A stretch of 38,192 nucleotides of DNA, taken from assembly GCA_045647745.1 (NCBI GenBank), contig JAZRMQ010000003.1:1-38192 (forward strand). Direction: 5' to 3'. The notes under the pieces were generated by a model that was given only the letters and a program-made list of their open reading frames with translations, ran no database searches and was not told the DNA's origin. The translations under genes were made by a program, and so were the position numbers. Positions 8,320 through 15,402 of this stretch are shown here, piece by piece; the stretch's first letter is position 1; the number at the start of each line of letters is the position of its first letter. This stretch comes from HGM04593 sp045647745 (GTDB lineage: Bacteria > Bacteroidota > Bacteroidia > Bacteroidales > Bacteroidaceae).

Positions 8320-10098
8320 ATGATAGTCTGTATAGCAGAGAAACCGAGTGTAGCCAAGGAGATTGCCGATATATTGGGGGCAAAAACACGCCGCGATGGG
8401 TTTATTGAGGGGAATGGCTATCAGGTTACTTGGACATTCGGTCACCTGTGTACGCTGAAAGAGCCCAATGACTACACCCCAATGTGGCAACGTTGGAATC
8501 TAAGCAGCTTGCCGATGATACCTCCACGCTTTGGTATAAAACTTATCAATGATAAAGGAATTGAGAAACAGTTTGCCGTCATTGAGAAACTTATGCAGAG
8601 CGCCGAGATGATTGTTAACTGCGGTGATGCCGGGCAAGAGGGTGAGCTCATTCAGCGTTGGGTGATGCAAAAGGCACAGGCAAAGTGCCCCGTCAAGCGT
8701 CTGTGGGTGTCGTCGCTCACCGAGGAGGCTATACGCGAGGGCTTTGCCAATCTCAAGGACCAAAGCGAGTATCAGCCACTCTACGAGGCCGGTCTCAGTC
8801 GTGCTATCGGCGATTGGCTCTTGGGAATGAATGCTACAAGGCTCTATACACTAAAATATGCAGGGAACAAGCAGGTTCTCTCCATCGGGCGTGTGCAGAC
8901 ACCAACCCTTGCATTGGTGGTGAAGCGTCATCTCGAGATAACAAACTTTGTTCCACAACCCTATTGGGAACTAAAAACAGTCTATCGCGAGGCTACTTTC
9001 AGTGTTGTCGAGGGGCGCTTTGATAGCGAGGAAAAGGGCAAAGAGGCTCTTGAAAAGATAACCGGGCAACCGTTTAATGTAACCGACGTAACAGCAAAGG
9101 GTGGTACCGAACTGCCACCGCGTCTTTACGACCTCACATCCTTGCAGGTCGATTGTAATAAAAAGTTCGCTCTTTCGGCCGAGCAGACACTGCAGATTAT
9201 ACAATCGCTCTATGAGAAGAAGTTGACAACCTATCCGCGTGTCGATACCACCTATCTGAGCGATGATATCTACCCTAAATGTGCGAATATACTCAAAGGC
9301 TTGCGCGATTATCAGCCACTCACTCTTCCGCTTTTGGACAAGCAGTTGCCAAAGCCCAAAAAGGTGTTCGATAACAAAAAAGTGACCGACCACCACGCGA
9401 TAATCCCCACCGGTGTCTATCCTCAGGGGCTCACCGACCTTGAAAAAAAGGTCTATAATCTTGTGGCGACACATTTTATAGCAGTCTTTTATCCCGATTG
9501 TAAATTCCGCACAACAACAGTGCTTGGCGAGAGTGCCGGTGTTGAATTCAAGACAACAGGAAAAGAGATTACCGAGCCGGGGTGGCGCGTGGTCTTTGCC
9601 GGCGAGCAGCAGCCCGATGAGAAGGACGAGAAAGAAAATCTGTTGCCATCGTTTACCGTTGGCGAGAGTGGTCCTCACACCCCCGGCCTCACCGAAAAGT
9701 GGACACAGCCACCAAAATACTACACCGAGGCTACACTGTTGCGTGCTATGGAGACTGCCGGCAAGTTAGTGGATAATGAAGAACTGCGCGATGCAATGAA
9801 AGAGAACGGCATTGGTCGCCCGTCAACACGTGCAGCAATCATTGAAACGCTTTTCAAACGCAACTATATCAGGCGCGAGAAGAAAAATATTGTTGCAACA
9901 CCCACAGGCATCGAACTCATTGGAATAATAAAGAACGAACTTTTGAAGAGTGCCGAGCTCACCGGTCAATGGGAGAAGAAACTACGCGATATTGAAAAAC
10001 GTCAGTACGAGGCAAAAACCTTTATCGAGGAGCTCAAGGCAATGCTTAACGAGGTCGTGCGCGATGTGTTAAGCGACTGCAGTGCATCAAGAATTTAA
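8320..10098 (+). CDS. topB: DNA topoisomerase III (type IA), short form
   Basis: 592 residues. The TOPRIM domain starts at once (IAEKPSVAKEIADILGA) and has GDAGQEGELIQRW. GRVQTPTLALVV, the active-site block TTYPRVDTTYL (tyrosine about 305), DHHAIIPTG and GRPSTRAAIIETL follow in family order, so the type IA catalytic core is complete. It cuts and passes single strands to decatenate DNA, using a 5'-phosphotyrosine link. Members I recall in Bacteroidetes are nearer 690-700 residues with a C-terminal zinc-ribbon-like tail; here the protein ends soon after the core (KAMLNEVVRDVLSD). It lies 78 bases after mutB, on the same strand, behind a hairpin. Confidence 0.95.
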   Translation: MIVCIAEKPSVAKEIADILGAKTRRDGFIEGNGYQVTWTFGHLCTLKEPNDYTPMWQRWNLSSLPMIPPRFGIKLINDKGIEKQFAVIEKLMQSAEMIVNCGDAGQEGELIQRWVMQKAQAKCPVKRLWVSSLTEEAIREGFANLKDQSEYQPLYEAGLSRAIGDWLLGMNATRLYTLKYAGNKQVLSIGRVQTPTLALVVKRHLEITNFVPQPYWELKTVYREATFSVVEGRFDSEEKGKEALEKITGQPFNVTDVTAKGGTELPPRLYDLTSLQVDCNKKFALSAEQTLQIIQSLYEKKLTTYPRVDTTYLSDDIYPKCANILKGLRDYQPLTLPLLDKQLPKPKKVFDNKKVTDHHAIIPTGVYPQGLTDLEKKVYNLVATHFIAVFYPDCKFRTTTVLGESAGVEFKTTGKEITEPGWRVVFAGEQQPDEKDEKENLLPSFTVGESGPHTPGLTEKWTQPPKYYTEATLLRAMETAGKLVDNEELRDAMKENGIGRPSTRAAIIETLFKRNYIRREKKNIVATPTGIELIGIIKNELLKSAELTGQWEKKLRDIEKRQYEAKTFIEELKAMLNEVVRDVLSDCSASRI

Positions 10099-10139
10099 GA
10101 CATTGACGGTGCCGCATTGCGGCACCGTCAATGTCTTAA
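10095..10139. terminator. Bidirectional terminator, topB / U32 gene
   Basis: A perfect 21-bp stem (10095-10115 with 10119-10139) and three-base loop, overlapping the topB stop codon and lying 25 bases past the stop of the convergent gene. Confidence 0.9.
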
Positions 10140-10164
10140 AAATCATATCAGTAGTTGCTGTTGT

Positions 10165-11427
10165 CTAATCGCAGCAGCCGTGTTCGGTTTTAACTATCTT
10201 GTAGAGCTTGTCGCTGGGGCGCACTTTGCAGGGGACTTTGAACGATACTCTGTCGCCCTTGTGTACAGTGGCAACGCTCTCAAGGTTCACGCGTGGCTCC
10301 TCAAGTTCCAGATATACGGCTCCTGTGGTGGGGCCTGTGATTAGTATCTTTTCACCGGCATTTACCTCGCCGGCCTCAATGTGAAACTCACCCACTCCAA
10401 GATTTGAGAAATATTTTATAGCCTTGCCAATATATACTTTGCGCTCGGTGGCCTGTGAACCATAGATGTTGCTCCACTCGCCAAGCTTCTGTCCTTGGTA
10501 GTAGCCGTCCCAAAAGCCGCGGTTGAATACGGTGGCAAGCCTCTTGTCCCAAGCATCTTTCTTCTCCTCGGTTAGTTCACCGGCAAGGTAGGCCTCAAGT
10601 GCCTCGTTGTAGCAGCCGGCAACGGTCTGCACATACTCGGGGCCGCGTGCACGGCCTTCAATCTTGAACACTCGCACGCCGCTCTCAATCATACGGTCAA
10701 TGAAACGTATGGTCTTTAGGTCCTTGGGCGACATTATATATTTATTGTCAACCTCCAGCTCAATATCGCTCTCGCGGTCCTTTACAATATATCCTCTGCG
10801 ACACACCTGCATACACTCGCCACGGTTGGCACTGCGGCCAAGCTGATGAAGCGACATATAGCATTTGCCCGAGATTGCCATACACAAAGCTCCGTGGCAG
10901 AACATTTCGATGCGTAGCTGCTCGCCTTTTGGGCCGCAGATATTCTCGTCGACAATTACCTTGTGTATTGCGGCCACCTGCTCCATCTTCAGCTCGCGTG
11001 CAAGCACCACGACGTCGGCAAATTGTGCATAGAACTTCACAGCCTCGCTATTGCTGATATTTAGCTGTGTAGAGAGGTGAACCTCCACTCCAATGCGGTT
11101 GCAATACTGCATAACAGCAACGTCGGCGGCAATGACAGCCGAGATGCCGCTCTCCTTGGCCGCATCAATGATTTTATACATCATTGGAATATCATCCTCG
11201 TAGATGATAGTGTTCACAGTGAGGTAGCTTTTTATGCCGTGCTGGTCGCATATTTGGGCAATCTCGCGCAGGTCGTTGATTGAAAATGCACTTGCCGAGT
11301 GAGCACGCATATTAAGGTGCTCAATTCCAAAATATATTGAGTTTGCTCCGGCCTGTATGGCAGCAGCAAGGCTCTCGCGTGAGCCCACAGGTGCCATTAT
11401 CTCAAAATCACTTCTCTTGTAGTTCAT
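10165..11427 (-). CDS. trhP: U32 peptidase-family protein, TrhP/YegQ-like (tRNA 5-hydroxyuridine synthesis)
   Basis: 420 residues. The N-terminal half is a TIM-barrel-like U32 domain (FEIMAPVGSRESLAAAIQAG, VHLSTQLNISN, LARELKMEQV). The cysteines in MFCHGALC, SGKCYMS and GECMQVCRRGY match the set that binds an iron-sulphur cluster in U32 proteins. The C-terminal part (EKILITGPTTG, VHKGDRVSFKV) is a small beta-barrel. Length and architecture fit TrhP, which takes part in prephenate-dependent hydroxylation of wobble uridine 34 in tRNAs; older annotations call it collagenase-like peptidase. RlhA-type relatives are larger. It is divergent from dusB, another tRNA-modification gene, through an overlapping promoter pair, which fits a shared role in tRNA maturation. 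Confidence 0.85.
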   Translation of the reverse strand: MNYKRSDFEIMAPVGSRESLAAAIQAGANSIYFGIEHLNMRAHSASAFSINDLREIAQICDQHGIKSYLTVNTIIYEDDIPMMYKIIDAAKESGISAVIAADVAVMQYCNRIGVEVHLSTQLNISNSEAVKFYAQFADVVVLARELKMEQVAAIHKVIVDENICGPKGEQLRIEMFCHGALCMAISGKCYMSLHQLGRSANRGECMQVCRRGYIVKDRESDIELEVDNKYIMSPKDLKTIRFIDRMIESGVRVFKIEGRARGPEYVQTVAGCYNEALEAYLAGELTEEKKDAWDKRLATVFNRGFWDGYYQGQKLGEWSNIYGSQATERKVYIGKAIKYFSNLGVGEFHIEAGEVNAGEKILITGPTTGAVYLELEEPRVNLESVATVHKGDRVSFKVPCKVRPSDKLYKIVKTEHGCCD

Positions 11428-11433
11428 ATATTG

Positions 11434-11464
11434 TTTGTAATTTGTCTACAAAGATATATCTTTG
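11434..11464 (+). promoter_or_regulatory. dusB promoter
   Basis: TTTG at 11434-11437, a 19-base spacer and TATCTTTG at 11457-11464. The start codon lies 36 bases downstream of the -7 box. Confidence 0.75.
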
Positions 11465-11479
11465 CAAGGAAATAACAAA
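11449..11479 (-). promoter_or_regulatory. Promoter of the U32 gene, overlapping the dusB promoter
   Basis: On the minus strand TTTG (11476-11479), a 19-base spacer and TATCTTTG (11449-11456). Its -7 box abuts the dusB -7 box, forming the perfect palindrome CAAAGATATATCTTTG at 11449-11464. Confidence 0.75.
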
Positions 11480-11500
11480 CTCAAAGCAGATTATTAGACA

Positions 11501-12481
11501 ATGAAGATTGCCGATATTGAATTTGGTAAATACCCGGTGTTTCTTGCGCCGATGGAGGATGTGACCGATGCAGCGTTCCGTTTATTATGCAAGCGGTTCG
11601 GGGTTGATATGGTATATACCGAGTTTGTCTCAAGCGATGCTTTAATACGTGACATCAACAGCACTGTGCGCAAACTGCAGGTCTATGAGAAGGAGCGTCC
11701 GGTGGCAATACAAATATACGGCAACGAGGTTGAGCCTATGGTTGAGGCTGCCAAGCGCGTGGAGCTTGCAAAGCCCGATATTCTAGATATAAATTTTGGC
11801 TGTCCGGTAAAAAAGGTGGCACGTAAAGGCTGTGGAGCAGGAATGTTGCAGAATATCCCAAAATTGCTTGAGATTACAAAAGCTGTTGTCGACGCGGTGA
11901 ATATTCCCGTAACGGTTAAGACACGCCTTGGTTGGGACGAGAATAGCAAATGCATTGTCGACCTTGCCGAGCGCTTGCAGGATTGTGGTATTGCTGCGCT
12001 CACGGTGCACGGTCGCACGCGTGCGCAAATGTACACCGGTGATGCCGACTGGACACTTATTGGCAAGATAAAGGAGAACCCTCGAATGTATATACCAATC
12101 ATTGGCAATGGCGATGTAAAGACCCCCGAGCGTGCCAAAGAGTGTTTTGATAAATATGGCGTGGATGCGGTGATGATTGGTCGTGCCAGCTTTGGTCAGC
12201 CGTGGATTTTTCGCGATGTAAAACATTATCTCGAGCACGGCGAGGCGGCTGTTCCTTTCACTTTCAAAGAGTGTATGGATATTCTGCGCGAGCAGGTGAA
12301 GGATAGTGTTGAGTGGCTTGGTGAGCGTCCGGGAATTCTGCACGTGCGCCGTCATCTTGCTGCAACGCCGCTGTTAAAGGGGCTTACCGATTTTCGTCCT
12401 CTGCGTATTGAGATGCTGCGCGCCGAGAAGATGAACGAGCTGATGGCTATCCTCGATAGAATTGTTGAGATATATGGTTAA
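11501..12481 (+). CDS. dusB: tRNA-dihydrouridine synthase, DusB family
   Basis: 326 residues. Family blocks appear in order: FLAPMEDVTDAAFR, the substrate/FMN motif INFGCPVKKVARKGCGAGML with the catalytic cysteine, VTVKTRLGWD, ALTVHGRTRAQMYTGDADW, IGNGDVKTPE and GRASFGQPWIF. The enzyme reduces specific uridines in the tRNA D-loop using FMN and NADPH. The C-terminal helical domain is present. Its TAA shares bases with the TAA of the converging gene at 12478. Bacteroidetes often have a single DusB-like enzyme; which uridine is reduced here cannot be told from sequence alone. Confidence 0.96.
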   Translation: MKIADIEFGKYPVFLAPMEDVTDAAFRLLCKRFGVDMVYTEFVSSDALIRDINSTVRKLQVYEKERPVAIQIYGNEVEPMVEAAKRVELAKPDILDINFGCPVKKVARKGCGAGMLQNIPKLLEITKAVVDAVNIPVTVKTRLGWDENSKCIVDLAERLQDCGIAALTVHGRTRAQMYTGDADWTLIGKIKENPRMYIPIIGNGDVKTPERAKECFDKYGVDAVMIGRASFGQPWIFRDVKHYLEHGEAAVPFTFKECMDILREQVKDSVEWLGERPGILHVRRHLAATPLLKGLTDFRPLRIEMLRAEKMNELMAILDRIVEIYG

Positions 12482-13074
12482 TCCTCGATAATCTCGGCTG
12501 TCGTGAGGCCGCTGATTTGTCCCACCAGATAACGGGCTCCGGTGGTCGAAGGCTCTTCGCCGCAACGTCTAAAATTGTCCATATAAAGTTCGCGCCCTTT
12601 TTGAATTTGCAGACAACTAAAGCTGTCGCCCGGTTTTATGCCCGAGTTTTCACATTTTGTTGCCACAAAGTTGTTGTTGCCCAAATACTCCACTTCGCAT
12701 ATTCTGTCGGGCTGCCACGCAAGCCTTATTCGTGTTCCAACGGCAAGGTTGCAGCAGTTTATAGCCTCGGCGCTTGAAAATAGTTCCGACTCCTTGCTTT
12801 CGCCCTCGTGTAGCTTTTTGCAAAAGTCGTCCCAACTATTGGCATCGGCCACTCTTGAGATTACATCCAATGTCCTGATGGATACATTGCTTGCGTTGCG
12901 GGTAGAGTAGCCCCAAAGGCGCTGAAGAGTGGTGATAGAGACGTGCTCTCGGCATTTTTTCTCTATCAGTGCTTCGAGTTTAATGAATTTATCGTGTCCG
13001 TTGATTTTGCCCACTCGCTTTTCAACCTCGTCTCTCAAGGCTTTAATTTGTGGTGTAGCAATCTCTATTCTCAT
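12478..13074 (-). CDS. Hypothetical protein with a Bacteroidetes-type helix-turn-helix-like N-terminus
   Basis: 198 residues, no signal peptide. Residues about 40-90 (REHVSITTLQRLWGYSTRNA, then SIRTLDVISRVADANSWDDF) have the ITTLQRLWGY...TLDVISR pattern that recurs at the N-terminus of many uncharacterised Bacteroidetes proteins and looks like a small helical, possibly DNA-binding, module. Residues about 110-195 form a separate beta-rich domain (VGTRIRLAWQPDRICEVEYLG, GDSFSCLQIQKGRELYM). I do not know its function. It is divergently arranged with the kinase gene starting 87 bases away, so it may be a regulator or partner of that kinase; this is inference from position only. Its stop overlaps the dusB stop. 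Confidence 0.75.
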   Translation of the reverse strand: MRIEIATPQIKALRDEVEKRVGKINGHDKFIKLEALIEKKCREHVSITTLQRLWGYSTRNASNVSIRTLDVISRVADANSWDDFCKKLHEGESKESELFSSAEAINCCNLAVGTRIRLAWQPDRICEVEYLGNNNFVATKCENSGIKPGDSFSCLQIQKGRELYMDNFRRCGEEPSTTGARYLVGQISGLTTAEIIED

Positions 13075-13102
13075 ATTTAGGCATATTTGATAGTTACATT
13101 TA

Positions 13103-13110
13103 CAAAATTA
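13103..13110 (-). promoter_or_regulatory. Candidate -7 box for the 198-residue protein gene
   Basis: TAATTTTG on the minus strand fits TAnnTTTG, 28 bases upstream of the ATG; no clear -33 partner. Confidence 0.4.
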
Positions 13111-13115
13111 GTGCT

Positions 13116-13123
13116 TATATTTG
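13116..13123 (+). promoter_or_regulatory. Candidate -7 box for the kinase gene
   Basis: TATATTTG on the plus strand, 38 bases upstream of the chosen ATG. It lies only five bases from the opposing box at 13103-13110, so the two promoters would compete for polymerase. Confidence 0.4.
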
Positions 13124-13161
13124 AAAAAAGAATTCTAAATTTTTGTCTTTATTTGTCATTT

Positions 13162-14337
13162 ATGCACGAAAGCGAAATTTTAAAGCCTGTGAATGTAAAT
13201 AGTGGTTACACTGCCGGATACACAATGCCCGAGTTGCTTGTTGTCACCTCATCGGCTATGCTTTATCGTGTTCGCAAGGCAGGAAAATTCTTTATCATAA
13301 AGACCCCAAAAGACAATTCAGGGCAGTCGCTTGCAATGCTGCAACGCGAGTATGAGCTTTCTGTTGGCAGGCAGCATCCAAACGTGATTGGTGTTTTTAC
13401 ATTTGAACCATCTACTATCGTTGGTCCCGGAATTATTATGGAGTATGTCGAAGGACGCACCCTCGCCGATTTTCTTGCCGAGAATCCCACAATGGCAATG
13501 CGCCATCGAGTGTTTGAACAACTGCTTGCAGCTGTTGCTTATATACACCGCAGTGGGATTGTGCATAATGATATAAAGCCCGGGAATATACTCATCACTC
13601 GTGCCGACAATGATGTGCGGCTCATTGATTTTGGGCTTGCCGATGATGATGCGCACTATCTTGCGCGCACGTTGGGCTGTACTCCGGCCTATGCCTCGCC
13701 CGAGCTGCTTGCCCGCGAAAAGAGCATAGATGCCCGCAGCGATATATATTCGCTTGGCGTTGTGATGCAAGAGATTTTTGCCGGCGTTTATTCTCGCATA
13801 GCCAAGCGTTGCTTGTGCGCCGACAGGGAAAAACGCTACGCCAATGCCGACGAACTGCTGAGGGCTTTCAAGCATCGCCATCGCCCTGCAAAAATCATTG
13901 GCACGCTCCTTGTTGCCTTGCTGCTGCTCTTCCCGTTACTGCATTTTGGCTTGTCAAAGTATGCCGAAGAGCGCAGGATTGCCGAGCGCGAAGCAATGAT
14001 GGCTAAGGTGGAGCGTGAGCTTGTGTCAATCTACCAATCTACGGCCGATTCGCTCTTGCGTGCCCCCTATTTTGAGTTTGCAGTTAATCACATTGTCGCT
14101 TTTTACGATGCAGTCGGTGAGTATCAAAAGGAGAATATCGCCTCAATAACCGACCCCGAGCTAAATGCGCAGATGCTATCGGCATATATGCAAAAGATAA
14201 ACGCTTGTCAAGATACCTTATGGCAAGGCGCAAATTCCTTGCCATCGTTCTATAAAAGCAATCTCTCTCCCGAGGCAATTATTTTCTATGATAGCCTGAT
14301 AACCCGGCGCTTGCCCTTTATACCTTATAATAAATAA
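13162..14337 (+). CDS. Membrane-anchored Hanks-type serine/threonine protein kinase
   Basis: The ATG at 13162 (MHESEILKPV) is preferred over the upstream in-frame codon at 13087 because it lies after the -7 box; the product is 391 residues. Kinase residues are in place: lysine 47 (FFIIK), glutamate 63 or 65 (QREYEL), H135-N-D137-I-K-P-G-N142, D156-F-G158 and SPE at 179-181. The usual glycine-rich loop is not recognisable before lysine 47, where VTSSAMLYRVRKAG stands instead, and the C-lobe is short. A single membrane segment at about 245-262 is followed by about 125 residues with coiled-coil character (AEERRIAEREAMMAKVERE). So the kinase domain faces the cytoplasm and the tail is probably periplasmic, as in sensor-type bacterial kinases. 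Ligand and targets are unknown. Confidence 0.88.
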   Translation: MHESEILKPVNVNSGYTAGYTMPELLVVTSSAMLYRVRKAGKFFIIKTPKDNSGQSLAMLQREYELSVGRQHPNVIGVFTFEPSTIVGPGIIMEYVEGRTLADFLAENPTMAMRHRVFEQLLAAVAYIHRSGIVHNDIKPGNILITRADNDVRLIDFGLADDDAHYLARTLGCTPAYASPELLAREKSIDARSDIYSLGVVMQEIFAGVYSRIAKRCLCADREKRYANADELLRAFKHRHRPAKIIGTLLVALLLLFPLLHFGLSKYAEERRIAEREAMMAKVERELVSIYQSTADSLLRAPYFEFAVNHIVAFYDAVGEYQKENIASITDPELNAQMLSAYMQKINACQDTLWQGANSLPSFYKSNLSPEAIIFYDSLITRRLPFIPYNK

Positions 14338-14455
14338 AAGGCGCGGTCGGCTATGCACAATAGTGTGAGCTGCTCGTGAGCCATATTTTTTGTCGTGCGA
14401 AAAAGATTTTTACAAACTGACAAAAAATGACAGATAAAATAAAATTTTAATCCTA

Positions 14456-14463
14456 TATATTTG
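14456..14463 (+). promoter_or_regulatory. Candidate -7 box for the coiled-coil/GNAT cassette
   Basis: TATATTTG, about 145 bases upstream of the 65-residue gene, leaving a long AT-rich leader. No -33 element is visible. The 269-base gap between kinase and cassette otherwise shows no gene or clear terminator. Confidence 0.35.
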
Positions 14464-14606
14464 CATACAATTAAAAAAAGCAACAGCACCGTGTGTTTTG
14501 TGAATTTATTTTAGTAATATCGCACTGTTACAAAAGAATTTTGATAATAAAGGAATAAACCGAAAATCCTTAAAAGAGTAGGTGGAAAACTTAAAATTAT
14601 ATTATT

Positions 14607-14804
14607 ATGGGAATGCCTAAGACAAAGGCCGAATGTGACAAGGCTATAGCAGACAAGAAAGTACAGATTGCAAATGCAAAAGCAACAGTGGCTAGTTACA
14701 AATCTCAAGGTTTTACTCAAGCAGCCAAGACACATCAGGGATGGGTTGCAAAGTATCAAGCAGAACTTGCAGAACTTCAGGCTCTGAAAAAAAGACTAAA
14801 GTAA
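14607..14804 (+). CDS. Small lysine/alanine-rich helical protein, unknown function
   Basis: 65 residues starting MGMPKTKAECDKAI. It is rich in Lys, Ala and Gln, has no signal peptide or membrane segment, and should form two amphipathic helices (KAIADKKVQIANAKATVASY and KYQAELAELQALKKRL) joined by a GFTQAAKTHQGW turn, that is, a helical hairpin or short coiled coil. Its stop codon is followed directly by the ATG of the GNAT-like gene (zero bases between), indicating translational coupling. Base composition is visibly more AT-rich than the flanking core genes. I do not recognise the family. It could bind nucleic acid, serve as substrate of the neighbouring acyltransferase, or be a small structural protein; nothing decides between these. 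Confidence 0.7.
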   Translation: MGMPKTKAECDKAIADKKVQIANAKATVASYKSQGFTQAAKTHQGWVAKYQAELAELQALKKRLK

Positions 14805-15314
14805 ATGTTTTTACCTATCAAAGACTCCGTCATTAAATGGGAGGAATATAATAATGAGGAACTTTTTAAAAATTTCTCTTTTGACGATTGGAATTTGATA
14901 GTAGCAGGTGTTGAAACTAGCGAAGAATGGAGTGATTTTTTAAATACCTATAGAAATTGGGTAAAGTGCTATGTTTTGCGCACCTGTTTGGATGGTAAAG
15001 TTCTAGGTTTTGTTTATTTGTATAACGAAAAGGGGAACTTTGAAACAGTGTCAGTTCACGGTGGTGGCTGGGGAAAATCTTTGAGCCATACTATGTACTA
15101 TTATAGAGGCTTGATACTGATTATTGAATATTTAATTTTGCAAGGGAAAAAGGTAAGAACATCTTGCGTTTTAGGTAACAATAATGCTTTACGCTTTTTA
15201 AAGAGTATAGGATTTGTTAAATATCTTACAACAGTCAATGCTCATTATTTATGGATAAATGAGAAAAGATTACACAATAGTAAAATCTACAAATACATTC
15301 ATCGTCAGTTGTAA
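14805..15314 (+). CDS. GNAT-like N-acetyltransferase (divergent)
   Basis: 169 residues. The central part (VLRTCLDGKVLGFVYLYNEKG) fits GNAT strands beta2-beta4; GGGWGKSLSHTMYYYRGLILIIEYLI stands where the acetyl-CoA loop and alpha3 would be, and GNNNALRFLKSIGFVKY is the typical late GNAT motif (N-x-x-A-x-x-F/L-x-x-x-G-F). Cytoplasmic, no signal. It begins immediately at the stop of the 65-residue gene and shares its AT-rich composition, so the two probably moved together. The substrate is unknown: it might be the small partner protein, a tRNA-linked amino acid or a small molecule. A perfect palindromic terminator follows. Confidence 0.72.
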   Translation: MFLPIKDSVIKWEEYNNEELFKNFSFDDWNLIVAGVETSEEWSDFLNTYRNWVKCYVLRTCLDGKVLGFVYLYNEKGNFETVSVHGGGWGKSLSHTMYYYRGLILIIEYLILQGKKVRTSCVLGNNNALRFLKSIGFVKYLTTVNAHYLWINEKRLHNSKIYKYIHRQL

Positions 15315-15350
15315 TTTTGTAAGAGGTGTTGTATTTATACTCCCCTCATA

Positions 15351-15392
15351 ATAACGAAAAAGTATCAGCAATTGCTGATACTTTTTCGTTAT
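15351..15392. terminator. Perfect-palindrome bidirectional terminator
   Basis: Two 21-base arms (15351-15371 and 15372-15392) are exact reverse complements with no unpaired centre; the A-rich and T-rich segments within the arms give a U-rich end on both strands. It lies between the convergent GNAT-like and acyltransferase genes. Confidence 0.85.
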
Positions 15393-15402
15393 TATAGTAA
15401 TT

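Noticed and set aside
8971..9678. 235-codon minus-strand frame inside topB
   Set aside because: Antisense to the type IA topoisomerase core; composition follows the codon pattern of topB, and no recognisable domain is present.
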